Part shown: piece after piece, positions 16,827 to 25,824 of the stretch
Layout: the number at the start of each line of letters is the position of its first letter
Position numbering within the stretch: the first letter of the stretch is position 1
Assembly: GCF_009649955.1 (NCBI RefSeq)
Contig: NZ_CP045875.1
Coordinates: forward strand, 2,634,501 to 2,698,500
DNA length: 64,000 bases
Direction of reading: 5' to 3'
Source: Heliorestis convoluta
GTDB taxonomy: Bacteria; Bacillota; Desulfitobacteriia; Heliobacteriales; Heliobacteriaceae
Position numbers and translations under genes: made by a program
The notes under the pieces: generated by a model
What the model saw: only the letters and a program-made list of their open reading frames with translations
What the model was told of the DNA's origin: nothing
Databases searched by the model: none

Positions 16827-17828
16827 CTATTCCCCCGCTGTATAGATACTGGTGACTGAAATGCGACCGTGGCCTAAGTCTCTGCTTGTTTTGCCGCGAG
16901 CGTCTTTGTGGTGAAGTCCTTGTCTTTCTTGATGGTGAATTTGCATACGAGCGAAGGTATGGCGTAGTCCATGATAAGTAAGGGCGCCTTTTTCACCTTC
17001 TGAGAGGTTGTGGCCGCTTTTGGCTCGGTCAGCTAACTGAATGGAACTTCGGTGATTGGCGATAAAGTTTTTGATCTTCTTTTTGAACTTTTCTACTTGG
17101 CCTTTTCCATCCGGTGAAAAGAGATATTTCTTGCCAGGCTTTGTTCTTTCTAAGGCTTCTTGTAAGCATTGCCTGGCGTTGGTGCTAAGGGGAACATCGC
17201 GCAGTTCGAGAGCTCGGTGTTTACCGCCTTTGCCACGAATCATTAAGTTACCACTGGTGAGGGCTTCTTGGGCTTGGTAGCACGTTAGAGATGCCATTTC
17301 GTTGATGCGCAAGCCCATGGTCCAACCAGCTTCAATGGCCATGGCTATTTCTTTTTGACCTAATTGGACAGCCTTTTCTTGCATGGATTGAATTTCGTCT
17401 ATCTCCCAGGCTCGATCGGAACGACCATCTTTGCGAGCCAGTAAGCCAAATTCGCGGTTTAAGCGTGCGCTGTCTAAGGGATTGCGTACTAATTCATAGC
17501 GCCGTTCCTTGGCAGGGATAAAGCCGTGGTAAAAGCGGATGGCTGACAGATCATTGATAATAGTGCCGTCGGAGATACCTTCTGCTTTTCGGTGTTCTAC
17601 GAAAGAGCGCAAATGCTTGTTGCTAATGTTGCCGATCTTTTGTAGGCCTCGAGCAGTGGCGGCCCATCGTAAAAAGAGTTGCATGCTTTGGATATAGCGC
17701 CGTTTGCTTTCGATACCATTGGCATTTACTTGTCTGACCAAGCGCTGAAACTGCCTGCCTAAGTCTGTGACAGCTTGCTTTTCTCCCAGTTGCGGGGTCC
17801 AAATGTAGTGGCGCATAGGTATGTTCAC
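16827..17828 (-). CDS. Tyrosine recombinase 2 (integrase), copy 1
   Basis: 333 aa, only distantly like recombinase 1. Catalytic residues: R174 (MGLRINEM), K200/K203 (RGKGGKH), H286-x-x-R289 (HGLRH), H320 (LGHGR) and Y329 (SIYTAGE), with the tyrosine only 5 residues from the C-terminus. GTG 17828 or ATG 17816 can be the start after GGGAAGGTG. It is transcribed towards the HTH gene and sits between it and the structured non-coding element. All residues are intact. Its substrate site is unknown. Confidence 0.85.
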   Translation of the reverse strand: MNIPMRHYIWTPQLGEKQAVTDLGRQFQRLVRQVNANGIESKRRYIQSMQLFLRWAATARGLQKIGNISNKHLRSFVEHRKAEGISDGTIINDLSAIRFYHGFIPAKERRYELVRNPLDSARLNREFGLLARKDGRSDRAWEIDEIQSMQEKAVQLGQKEIAMAIEAGWTMGLRINEMASLTCYQAQEALTSGNLMIRGKGGKHRALELRDVPLSTNARQCLQEALERTKPGKKYLFSPDGKGQVEKFKKKIKNFIANHRSSIQLADRAKSGHNLSEGEKGALTYHGLRHTFARMQIHHQERQGLHHKDARGKTSRDLGHGRISVTSIYTAGE

Positions 17829-17872
17829 CTTCCCTTTCTGTGAGGTAGACTTTCTTCATCATCGGGTAAACA

Positions 17873-17901
17873 TTGTCGAGGTATCAAAATTACTGCATAC
17901 T
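17873..17901 (+). promoter_or_regulatory. Promoter of the structured RNA, copy 2
   Basis: TTGTCG, 17 bases, CATACT: 4 of 6 matches at both -35 and -10 with ideal spacing. It is identical in the copy at 34 kb. Transcription would start near 17908 and run into the structured element. Confidence 0.5.
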
Positions 17902-17907
17902 ATGTGT

Positions 17908-18092
17908 GAATTTGTGGGTGTGGTGGGACAGTCTCAGGCTATCATCATCGGTTGAGCAAAGCGGGGGTGCCCTTACTTCTGTACAGAAGCGCCATTATAG
18001 GCCGGGCTTGTTGTCCATTTATCAGTGTGCACTGGAGGATAAGCCTCTGGACAACGAGGTGATTTATGAACGCTCACCTTGAAAGCGTTTTT
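17908..18092 (+). ncRNA. Structured non-coding element, copy 2
   Basis: Promoter-to-terminator unit of about 185 nt with the stems listed for copy 1. Its terminal hairpin AACGCT...AGCGTT plus TTTTT lies at 18067-18092. Just beyond, CAGGAT...GTCCTG here and CAGGAC...GTCCTG in copy 1 keep pairing by T-G and C-G. It does not lead into a gene, so a trans-acting or copy-control RNA fits better than a riboswitch. Confidence 0.6.
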
Positions 18093-18152
18093 GCAAAATA
18101 TATTTTTCAGGATGATTGTCCTGGTTGAAAAGGATTTTTAAGAACGCAAAAA

Positions 18153-18183
18153 AACCAACCGGATAAAATACTTCCGCTTGGTT
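18153..18183 (-). terminator. AACCAACCGG hairpin, copy
   Basis: Same hairpin family as 1207 and 12553, with a T-run on the minus strand. Confidence 0.55.
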
Positions 18184-18189
18184 ACGCTT

Positions 18190-18940
18190 TTTGTTGATCT
18201 CGGGCAGACCAACAGAATTTATGTTAATAATTTTCCTTAAAAAAGGTCTTCAAGACATACTTATCTTAGGGTCTCTTTTCGTTACCTGTTTTTACGAACT
18301 TTTTTACGAACATATTCAGGCTCAAAAGAGACTCGAACTTCTTTCATCGACTCCCAAAGTAACTTCGGTAAACCGTCACTGTCGGAACCGAGGTTGATTT
18401 TGGGCAGAGCTTCAGAATTGTTGTTGCTTTTTCTTGAAGAAAGGTCTTCAAGTCATACTTCCTAACGTCCTTTTTTCTCGCCGCCTTGGTTCAAGACGAT
18501 ATGCAAGATCAAAAAGACGCGGACTTTTATCCACCGACTCCCCAAGATAACTTCGGTGAACGAATCAATACAGCGATTCCTCCGTCACTGTCGGAACCGG
18601 GAAAGTTCATGCATGAATTTAGAGGAATTTTCATCATAAACCATTTCTGTTCCCGGCATCTGCATCTGGAATCACTCTTGCGAGAGTCCCTTTGCAGTTC
18701 CTCTGAGCTTAGGCTCTAGAGTTAAAATAATAAAGATGCTATGGGAGAAGCATAGCATCTTTTAAGTGGGGTGTAAAGGGGGTATAACAAACCGCTGGAT
18801 CACTGTAGCTTCGGTGCAGTCCTATCTCTCTCGGAAACCAGGGTGACCTCGATGGGCTTTATAGTTAGCTTAATAATTTCAATGCATTCAAGAACGATAT
18901 GGAGACATGTAAAGTAGATTTCTTATGGTATTGGAAATGC
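18190..18940. repeat. Module right-end repeat region, copy 1
   Basis: About 750 bp without a supported gene, shared with 34316-35060. Inside it a unit of roughly 200 bp occurs twice in degraded form: AAGGTCTTCAAG, then ACTTCGGTGAAC or ACTTCGGTAAAC, then CACTGTCGGAACCG. The right part ends just before the boundary hairpin at 18975. The short ORFs inside are not conserved as proteins. Confidence 0.6.
18732..18763. terminator. AAAGATGCTATG hairpin
   Basis: Perfect AAAGATGCTATG / CATAGCATCTTT stem with T-run on the plus strand, also present at 34848-34880. Confidence 0.7.
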
Positions 18941-18974
18941 TAAGTTACAATTAATTTTTTCGATGTTAGAACCT

Positions 18975-19015
18975 TTCCGGATGATACTGCCTTGGTAAGT
19001 TTATCTAAGCGAGCA
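18975..19015. repeat. Cargo-boundary hairpin, degenerate copy
   Basis: CCGGATGATACTGCCTTGG followed by TAAGTTTATCTAAGCGAGCA matches the copies at 4524 and 35110 in loop (CCTTGG) and tail (GCGAGCA), but the arms have decayed. It lies at the end of sequence shared with the 34-35 kb module copy and before the 3' end of the YkgJ gene. Confidence 0.55.
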
Positions 19016-19085
19016 TTTTTACCCTTTTTAAACAGGCTCTATAAGCATGATTTATTAAATAATTTTGTAGTCACTTATTACCTTA

Positions 19086-19790
19086 TTATTTAGTAAACCA
19101 TAAAGGTAGCAACAAGACTCCGAATGCTAACTTGAACATTGTTTCTTCTTTCTTTTTATTTCCTTTTGAAACATTCTTTATCTTATTTGCGATTGAAACA
19201 TTATAAATGTTATGTTTAACATTGTCTAAATTTAGAGTACCTTTGGGGTACATTTCAGACTCACAGCTTTTTGGATTACCATATGAAAAGTATACCCTAC
19301 AATTAATTGGTCTGGCTTCGTATATTGAACATGAATTATTTGTTAAAAAGGGACATTTTACATTTTTACGTGTGTATTCAATGCTCTTTTGTTTATTTCC
19401 ATATTCAAAGGTATCTATAATTTCTTCCATTTTTTGATGCCAGTTATCAAAGTTTTTGTGCAAACAATCCATAGTGCCCTCAGTAACGTTATTTCTAATC
19501 CAGTTTGAAATATAAAAATACTCAACTTCCGTTGCCAATATAGGATATTTACAGCATCCTGAACAATCTTTTTTACAACTAGGAAATGTATTCGTTTTTT
19601 CATGGAGCAGTTTTAAAAAGTTATCTAACATGTGTAGCTGCTCATAATGCCACAAGAGAATATTATCTTCGAACTCTTCTTTTTTCAAAATGGCATTTAT
19701 TATGGTATCCCCAGCGTTTTTAGCCATTATTGCAGCAGTGTAATTGACGTCTTTTGCTTTTTTAATGTAAGAACTTACATTTGAGTTCAA
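19086..19790 (-). CDS. YkgJ-type cysteine-cluster protein
   Basis: 234 aa. CKKDCSGCCKYPILATEVEY near residue 75 and later C residues (NVKCPFL, CSIYEARPINCR) form the CxxxCxxCC zinc- or iron-chelating domain of the YkgJ/PF03692 family. Flagellin lysine methylase FliB shares this type of cysteine cluster, which is notable beside flagellar remnants, but the protein is much shorter than FliB. The C-terminus ends in a hydrophobic stretch (LAFGVLLLPLWF). Cargo next to a boundary hairpin. Domain assignment good; function unknown. Confidence 0.7.
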   Translation of the reverse strand: MNSNVSSYIKKAKDVNYTAAIMAKNAGDTIINAILKKEEFEDNILLWHYEQLHMLDNFLKLLHEKTNTFPSCKKDCSGCCKYPILATEVEYFYISNWIRNNVTEGTMDCLHKNFDNWHQKMEEIIDTFEYGNKQKSIEYTRKNVKCPFLTNNSCSIYEARPINCRVYFSYGNPKSCESEMYPKGTLNLDNVKHNIYNVSIANKIKNVSKGNKKKEETMFKLAFGVLLLPLWFTK

Positions 19791-19799
19791 TCAACCATC

Positions 19800-20192
19800 C
19801 CCTTTCAATCTAATTATTATGATTGAAACAGAGGATTTATTAATTTTTTGCTATTAAAAACCCCTATGTTGTATAACCTGAAACTGAGCAAAAAAAGAAA
19901 CCCTCTCAAAGCTAAGGGGCTAGGGGTTCTCAGCGATTTGCTGTACCTTATCACGATCGGTGATAGTGTTCTTCTTCTATATGATCAATGCCCCACTACA
20001 ACAGGTTTTGCAGTAACCATTGGCTATGGTAATTGACAAGTTCATTGTTCAAAGGCTCAGTAAAACTCTTCCAGTTTCTTTTAAAAGAACTTGTTACTTG
20101 ATCAAGATTTAGTACAGTACTGTTGCCTACCTTCTACCTCCCCTGCTTTGCCAACTTCATCGCTTCCTGTCAGGTCACATTCAAATCTATCA
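19800..20192. other. Intergenic region, no gene recognised
   Basis: Upstream region of the YkgJ gene, followed by imperfect inverted repeats (AACCCTCTCAAAGCTAAGGGG area). No ORF with a recognisable protein. Confidence 0.35.
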
Positions 20193-20400
20193 TCAATTCC
20201 ACCATTTAAGATAGCAGTTTAGGTCTTTCTTGATATTTTCTTGAATCAAGCTATCCAACATAAACGCATACATCCTGTTCAAATCATGTGATGTCTCTAC
20301 CTTTGTATCTAACATACTCATCAGCTCGCCAAAGATATATTGTGTTCGTTTTTTCACTTGGTTGGTTTCAGAGTAGTTCCAATGGTTCCTTGGTAGAGGA
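20193..20400 (-). pseudogene. fliS: fliS-like flagellar chaperone remnant
   Basis: The minus-strand frame reads RNHWNYSETNQVKKRTQYIF, GELMSMLDTKVETSHDL, then NRMYAFMLDSLIQENIKKD before stopping at 20193. The I-x-ELM-x-x-LD and LYxYM...LIxANIKKD pattern is that of FliS, the export chaperone that binds the flagellin C-terminus. The first half of the gene is missing and no start exists. It shows that this stretch was once part of a flagellar operon. Confidence 0.6.
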
Positions 20401-20550
20401 GCAAGGCCAATTCCCTGGAGTTGCCGTCATGATGGCATTGGTATGGCTAAAGCAAGTATAAAGTAGTTATTGGTACACTAGCAGAGCTAAACCCAACTAT
20501 ATCAAGGCTTTACTTCCTTGTTTGTACTGTGAAGTTCGATGTTTAAGTAG

Positions 20551-21783
20551 TTAAGATGAGAGAAAGTTAATTATATCCATACCGTGATTTTCTGCAGCTT
20601 CTTTGAATCCGCATAAATATAATCTAGCACAACCATCCTCAGACACCAATGGACTATTAAATGAAAGACTCTTAAAAGGATTGAAGTCATTAAAAGATCG
20701 CGAAACAAATGAAAATGTATCATGATTTAACCAACTCATAACTGCAGGATCACAATGCCACTCTTTCTCATCAGCCATTGTGATTAAAACAATACGTCTA
20801 TTTTTGCCATGTAGTCTTAACATTGAATTGAGCCAGGAATTATAGTGTAAATCCCCAAAAGAATACCCTACTATTAAAAGGCGTGAGCTGGTCAATAAAG
20901 AAAAATTAAATAGATGGTTGTATAGGCTGTATGGGTAATGTAATAGCTTATCCGACTTTCTTAATCCTGTAATGATAGGTCCTGCAATAGCTTCATCACT
21001 CGATTGTGCTGTATTCGTCGATCTGCCGAACCAAGTAGCTTTTGCTTCATTGTATGATTGATATTTATACAGGTCTTCAAATGAATCTTCTAAAGCATAT
21101 TTATTTGAAGACCTAAATTTAGGGTATCCGTATAAAATTGAACCATGAAGGTGAACTATTCTAGAGTCATTTGTTTCCACAATATCCCTCGGATTAAATC
21201 TACAAAAGCCTTCGTCAATCCTTTCAAATCCATCCTTGTACACAGGAAGGCTTTTTTCTATACAAGTATCGTAATTCAGTGTGTAAATATCCCAATTAAA
21301 TCGAGAATTTCCTTTATTCCAAAAATCATTATACCATTTATGTTGATTTTTGGGATCGTAGTTGTAATCATATCTGTATATTTCATCAGCTATTTCTTCA
21401 ATCAAGTCTTTCTTTGCTAATAGAATCAAGTCATCATTAAAATAATCTACATTGTTCTTCTTAACAAAAGCAGATATTGGAGTCTTGTATTTTTTTGCTG
21501 TTTCTGCTCTCCAGCTCCTATTTAGCGAGGTAAGCATTTCCAATACATGAAAAATATCTTCAAAATTACCCTGGTTATTTTTGTATGAATTATTTAATGT
21601 TTTTGCAATATTATTAATAAAATCTACGTTTTTTCCCTGAAAAATTTGCTTTTTATTCCTAACTTTTGATGTTAAATCTGTAGCTAATGGACCACCGATT
21701 TCTATGCTTGAACCTGCCCCAAGAAAAGCAGTAACTCTTTTTTTCTTGTTTAACCCTAGACAATGTCCAACTTTTTTCCACAT
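20551..21783 (-). CDS. SIR2-like NAD-binding protein (candidate defence effector)
   Basis: 410 aa. SIR2-fold signatures: VTAFLGAGSSIEIGGP (GAGxS at residues 22-26), TLNYDTCIEKS (168-172) and VHLHGS (211-215), with SRLLIVGYSFGD further on. The zinc-binding cysteines of true deacetylase sirtuins are absent, as in bacterial SIR2_2-type proteins that act as NADases in anti-phage systems. The length fits a single-domain effector with a helical insertion (residues 45-150). Start ATG 21783. No obvious partner gene besides the upstream flagellar remnants. NAD depletion on infection is inferred. Confidence 0.75.
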   Translation of the reverse strand: MWKKVGHCLGLNKKKRVTAFLGAGSSIEIGGPLATDLTSKVRNKKQIFQGKNVDFINNIAKTLNNSYKNNQGNFEDIFHVLEMLTSLNRSWRAETAKKYKTPISAFVKKNNVDYFNDDLILLAKKDLIEEIADEIYRYDYNYDPKNQHKWYNDFWNKGNSRFNWDIYTLNYDTCIEKSLPVYKDGFERIDEGFCRFNPRDIVETNDSRIVHLHGSILYGYPKFRSSNKYALEDSFEDLYKYQSYNEAKATWFGRSTNTAQSSDEAIAGPIITGLRKSDKLLHYPYSLYNHLFNFSLLTSSRLLIVGYSFGDLHYNSWLNSMLRLHGKNRRIVLITMADEKEWHCDPAVMSWLNHDTFSFVSRSFNDFNPFKSLSFNSPLVSEDGCARLYLCGFKEAAENHGMDIINFLSS

Positions 21784-21811
21784 AACTATTACACCCCTTT
21801 TTTATGAATGC

Positions 21812-21856
21812 AAAAACCAGCTTTTGAGCTACTTTGCATAGCCCAAGCTGGTTTTT
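21812..21856. terminator. AAAAACCAGCTT hairpin
   Basis: AAAAACCAGCTT / AAGCTGGTTTTT stem, symmetric, so active on either strand. It lies upstream of the SIR2 gene and would block read-through from the flagellar genes. A related weaker hairpin is near 22030-22075. Confidence 0.7.
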
Positions 21857-21859
21857 AAC

Positions 21860-22199
21860 GTCTTACAACATTATAAAACAATAGTAAACTCAAAGCCCTC
21901 AAATACCCGCTTCTGTCATAAGCTCTCGCAAATTTCTCCTGCCTTCTGATAGTTTGACAGCAAACTCAAAGCTTTCTCCTTCAATAATATGTTATCAGGT
22001 TCTATGACCGTACCTCTAAAAACAAAATTAAAAACCAACTAAACAGACTGCTTTGCACAGTCCCTAGCTGGTTCTCTAGTCGACTATCAATCGGTCACAA
22101 TTTGATATCTGCATCTTTTAGCGAATTATACCACAAAAAGAACTAAAAGCATGTCGAAAGTTGTCATCATTCTCACAAGGAAGGCATTTTTTTCACCGT
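21860..22199. other. Intergenic region with decayed coding traces
   Basis: On the minus strand a short frame (FEFAVKLSEGRRNLRELMTE) near 21915-21975 looks protein-like but matches nothing I can name. Two terminator-like hairpins flank it. Confidence 0.3.
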
Positions 22200-22345
22200 T
22201 CTCTACACCACCACATACGGGTCCAAAACCCTTCTAACCCACCCCGCCAGCCCCTATAGCTCGGCAACAAATTAAACTGCATTACCTCTCTAAGCCTATT
22301 GACCTCACCCTTCTCAAAATGCCCTATGAGCTAACCTTTCACTGA
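22200..22345 (-). pseudogene. Degenerate duplicate of the 129-aa flagellar-region gene tail
   Basis: Reads LIGHFEKGEVNRLREVMQFN then LLPSYRGW, clearly related to IIGHYENGRVNKVGEVMQFN LLPTYKAW of the gene at 22799-23188. Only the C-terminal part is kept. It indicates an old tandem duplication around the YvyF-like gene. Confidence 0.6.
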
Positions 22346-22358
22346 ATCAGCTACTACC

Positions 22359-22775
22359 CTAATTACTATCCCGCTTCTTAATGATACCAGAGCTAAATAC
22401 TTGCTCTCTTCTTTGCTCAACATCATTACACAAGCTCTCTGATACCGTCCGTAATGCAGAATCTAACTCAAGCTGACACTCTGAGCACCGTTTACCTGAA
22501 ACTATAGGCTTACTACAGCTTTCGCATTGTAAGTTGACACCTGAATGATTTTTTAGCTCTATGAGGTCTTCTTCTATATAACGAAGAATTGTTTCTTCGG
22601 GTATGCCTGTGGCTTCTACTATTTCGATAAGGAATGCGTTTGGATGATCGTAAATATAGTCTCGGACTTTTCTGAATGACTCTTCATCTTCCTTGATGCA
22701 TTGAAGACACATCCTGTTGATATTTTGATAAGTGACATACAGTTGATTACAACGAAGACAATTCTTTAGGCTTAT
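22359..22775 (-). CDS. YvyF-like flagellar-operon zinc protein (AUA start likely)
   Basis: The C-terminal part has ESCSKPIVSGKRCSECQLEL and a central RDYIYDHPNAFLIEIVEATG winged-helix-like segment, as in the YvyF/TIGR03826 family found beside flgM and flgN. The first ATG (22712) would remove the family's first CxxC. The frame is open upstream and gives SLKNCLRCNQLYV before MCLQC. The only start at the right distance from GGGAG is ATA at 22775 (7-base spacing); no ATG, GTG or TTG is in frame. With that start the protein is 138 aa with four CxxC motifs. Confidence 0.7.
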   Translation of the reverse strand: MSLKNCLRCNQLYVTYQNINRMCLQCIKEDEESFRKVRDYIYDHPNAFLIEIVEATGIPEETILRYIEEDLIELKNHSGVNLQCESCSKPIVSGKRCSECQLELDSALRTVSESLCNDVEQRREQVFSSGIIKKRDSN

Positions 22776-22798
22776 TCCATTGCTCCCTTTGTTTGTGC

Positions 22799-23188
22799 CT
22801 ACGCCACCACAGAAGGTTCCAAGACCCTTCTTGCTTCATGTCGCCAGGCTTTGTAGGTTGGCAACAGGTTAAATTGCATAACCTCTCCCACTTTGTTGAC
22901 CCGACCATTCTCGTAATGACCAATAATCAGATCAAAGGCTTTTTGAAGTTTACTACTTATGTTGCCAAGCTCATTCGATGACAGTTCTGGGAGAATTGCT
23001 TGTATACTTTTTTCGACTTCTGCATAGCCCGTTAGAACGTCTTCCATAAGCGTTATAGTCGATTCTATCTTGCCTTTTTTGAGCTGGCTATGGATGTGTT
23101 CTAAGCCTTCTTCGATAGTTTCGGAAAGTTCGAGAATACGGCGGAGGATGTCGGTTTGATCTTTCATTGGATCAGCTCTGTTCTTCAA
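22799..23188 (-). CDS. Small helical protein of the flagellar region (FlgN-position)
   Basis: 129 aa, or 122 aa from ATG 23167. Predominantly helical with heptad-like leucines (LRRILELSETIEEGLEHI). The conserved end GEVMQFNLLPTYKAWR recurs in the degenerate duplicate at 22200. I do not recognise the family. Its place between a YvyF-like gene and flagellin is where FlgN/FlgK/FlaG-type genes normally lie, so a flagellar accessory role is likely. Confidence 0.6.
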   Translation of the reverse strand: MKNRADPMKDQTDILRRILELSETIEEGLEHIHSQLKKGKIESTITLMEDVLTGYAEVEKSIQAILPELSSNELGNISSKLQKAFDLIIGHYENGRVNKVGEVMQFNLLPTYKAWRHEARRVLEPSVVA

Positions 23189-23225
23189 TTAGAAGCAAAT
23201 GCTTGTTACATATCTACCTTCTAAT

Positions 23226-23528
23226 TCAACTTGTTTCCGTTAACGCATTAATAGACTGTTCAGCTTTAGAAAGTAAATCTTTATAATGTTTTTCTCTTTC
23301 CTGTCTTTTACTTTTGAACTCTTCCAACTGCTTCTTATCATGCTCTATTGTCATCTTTAGTGATTCCAATATTTCCTCATTAAAAAGCTTGTTAGCTTTA
23401 ATGTGATGATATCTTTCTTGTGATTTTAATAATTTTTCTTCTAAGTACTTTTCTGAGCCTTCAAGACTTTTTAATTGCTCTGTGAAGCTAGTTCTTAGCG
23501 AACTAATCAACTCTAATTCTTTACTCAT
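23226..23528 (-). CDS. Coiled-coil protein, possibly FliT-like
   Basis: 100 aa from ATG 23528 (a weaker upstream start at 23549 also exists). Almost entirely charged helix with heptads (SEKYLEEKLLKSQERYHHIK, KKQLEEFKSKRQEREKHYKD), no cysteine or signal peptide. Immediately upstream is the flagellin gene (7-base gap to its stop region). A small flagellar chaperone is plausible, but nothing diagnostic is visible. Confidence 0.55.
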   Translation of the reverse strand: MSKELELISSLRTSFTEQLKSLEGSEKYLEEKLLKSQERYHHIKANKLFNEEILESLKMTIEHDKKQLEEFKSKRQEREKHYKDLLSKAEQSINALTETS

Positions 23529-23555
23529 TTTTACTCCATTAAAATTCATGAATGC

Positions 23556-25735
23556 TTATCCCAATAACTGCAGAACAGACTGTGGAGCTTGGTTCGCTTG
23601 AGCCAACATCGCTTGAGAAGCCTGAGCCAGAATGTTATTCTTAGTCATCTCCATAACTTCTCTAGCCATATCTACGTCACGAATACGAGACTCGGCAGCT
23701 TGTAGGTTTTCAGAAGCATTGTTAAGATTCGAAATGGTGTGCTCCAGGCGGTTTTGGAATGCACCAAGAGAAGAACGTTGTTCTGATACTTTTTCAATGG
23801 CTGTTTGCAGTGTTGTAATCGCCTCTTGAGCTCCTTCTTTTGTGCTCAAGTCAATGTTCTTAATTCCAATCGCTTCGCTTCTCATATCTGTAATACCAAT
23901 TTCCATGGTATGTCCTTGATTCGCTCCGATTTGGAACTCGGCTTTGAAGGTACTTCCAATGATATCAGTGGCAGCTCTATCAATACCATCTTTTATTTCA
24001 ATGGAATTTCCTGCAATACCTGGTTCTTTTGCAGTGATTATTAGTTTATTTAAGTCAGCACCAGATCCTGCTTGAATAGTGACGTTTTTAAGCTTTTGTC
24101 CTATTTGAGATTCAATAGTTTTAAGAATTTCATCAATATCGTCATCTGGATTTGCTCCTGACAAAGCAGAACCACCCGACACTCCTGCTAAGGACAAGTC
24201 TACGGCAAAATCAGCTGTTCCTTCATATTTACCATTATTACTATGATAGAATTCAATGGTTTCATCTCCAATGGTGAATCCTTTGCCTGTTAAGAATTTG
24301 ATAGCTCCATCTGCTGTTAAATCTCCGCTGTTAAAGTAATCTGTGTTGGATTCTGCTATTCCTGATTTAAGCACTTCGTTCTTTAAATTTTCAATTGTGA
24401 AAGAGTCAATTGTAACTGCCGCTCTTTCACGTACTTCTGCTTCACCACTAGCTACTATTACTGAATCCTGTACTAGGTTAAAGCCAGTTTCTCCATTTAC
24501 TGTTATATTAGCGTCGTCAGTCAATCCTAGAATTTTGGACGAGTCATCATGATGTGTAACCGAAATTTGTGCATTTGGACCAGTTGCTGTACTTGTTAAT
24601 ACAAGTTTGCCATCAGCATGTGAAACTGTAATAGTGCCTGCTAAGGCAGTCGCATCTATATCTGCTTGAAGTGCTGCTACCAAGGTGTCTTTAGCAGCAT
24701 CACCAGATGTACTATATGAATCCCCCAGTGCTTTTACGTTAGTAAGAGTAACAGCTACCGAGTTTATTGTTAGAACAGCGTCAATATCATCGTCTAAATC
24801 AATTGAGGCGGCTAACGCAGCATGAGCTGTAAAAACTGCTGGTGTTGGTCCTTCTGTGTTTGCCATAAGAGAGTCCTGACTTGAAGATCCCAGAACGGAG
24901 ATTGATTGACCTTCTCCTGTTGCTACAGAATTTATGCTTAGTACTGCTTGGTCACGTGACAATACATAATTAGATTCATCAATATTTTGATTTTCTGTCA
25001 TAGCTGCTTGTAATGCTTCTTGGATTCTGCTCATTATGAAGTTTTGATTGGCGTCACCTTCCACTAATGTAAGCGTAACTTCATTACCTGCATCTTTGAC
25101 TTCAAATGTGTTCGCTTTAGGATTAGTACCTTCGCTTACCGTTTCAATATTTAGCTTAATGGAGTTACCATTGAATTTGAAAGTGAATTCTTCTCCATCT
25201 ATGTCATCTGCACCTTTACCAGTATCTAGAGAGAGCTGCATACTTGCACCCTTAGCAGGTTCAATTTTACCACCTGTAAGGTTCGTTTGGGAAATGCCAC
25301 CTGTTGCCGCTAGCTTTAGTGCCCCAATTTCTTTAGGTGCTGAGCCGTCCCCTTTTAAGAGCTTTTGGGTGTTAAATTCAGTTGTGTCAGCAATTCTATC
25401 AATCTCGTTGCGTAACTGTTCGATCTCATTTTGAATGGCACCTCTGTCAATTCCAACGTTTGTGTCGTTGGATGATTGAACTGCCAGCTCTCTCATTCTT
25501 TGAAGAATTGCATGGGTTTCGCTTAATGCACCTTCTGCTGTTTGAATGAGTGAAATGCCATCTTGGGCATTACGGCTTGCTTGATCGAGACCTCGGATCT
25601 GGGCACGCATTTTTTCGGAGATGGATAGACCTGCAGCGTCATCGCCAGCTCTGTTAATGCGAAGACCTGAAGCTAGCTTTTCCATGGAGTTTTGGGATCC
25701 AGCCTGGTTGACACCCAACTGACGATGCGTGTCTG
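23556..25735 (-). pseudogene. Flagellin with long central insert, 5' end replaced by IS110
   Basis: Open for 727 codons from THRQLGVNQAGSQNSMEKLA to the canonical C-terminus (AQANQAPQSVLQLLG). N- and C-terminal D0/D1 helices are intact apart from the first 10 or so residues. The central region (about residues 165-640) is rich in A, D, T and S, with repeated DDDIDA-type and TITVSHADGKL strands like flagellin_IN domains. Instead of MxINHNxxAMN the frame continues into IS110 sequence (a start at 25787 is possible). The D0 start is needed for export and assembly, so function is doubtful. The long intact frame implies a recent insertion. Confidence 0.75.
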
Positions 25736-25768
25736 TACTAAACTTACAAAAAAAGAAATCAAATGAAA

Positions 25769-25811
25769 AAATACAATGATAACGCATTCTTGCATATCAT
25801 TGTATTCTTCA
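25769..25811 (-). terminator. Terminator of the IS110 transposase gene
   Basis: Perfect AATACAATGATA / TATCATTGTATT stem, followed on the minus strand by TTTTTT. It lies in the right end of the element, 14 bases past the transposase stop. Confidence 0.75.
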
Positions 25812-25824
25812 TTCAATCCTACAA

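Noticed and set aside
17623-17862. 79-codon minus-strand ORF ahead of recombinase 2
   Set aside because: Shifted frame of the recombinase N-terminus; differences between copies favour the recombinase frame.
17908-18092. Riboswitch controlling a downstream gene
   Set aside because: No gene follows on the plus strand in any of the three copies, and no known aptamer core was recognised.
19086-19790. FliB flagellin lysine methylase
   Set aside because: The cysteine cluster is compatible, but the protein is far shorter than FliB and lies beside a cargo hairpin; only a YkgJ-type assignment is safe.
24343-25434. Plus-strand ORFs opposite the long flagellin gene
   Set aside because: They are antisense frames of a clearly coding, low-stop gene with no ribosome sites or recognisable domains.
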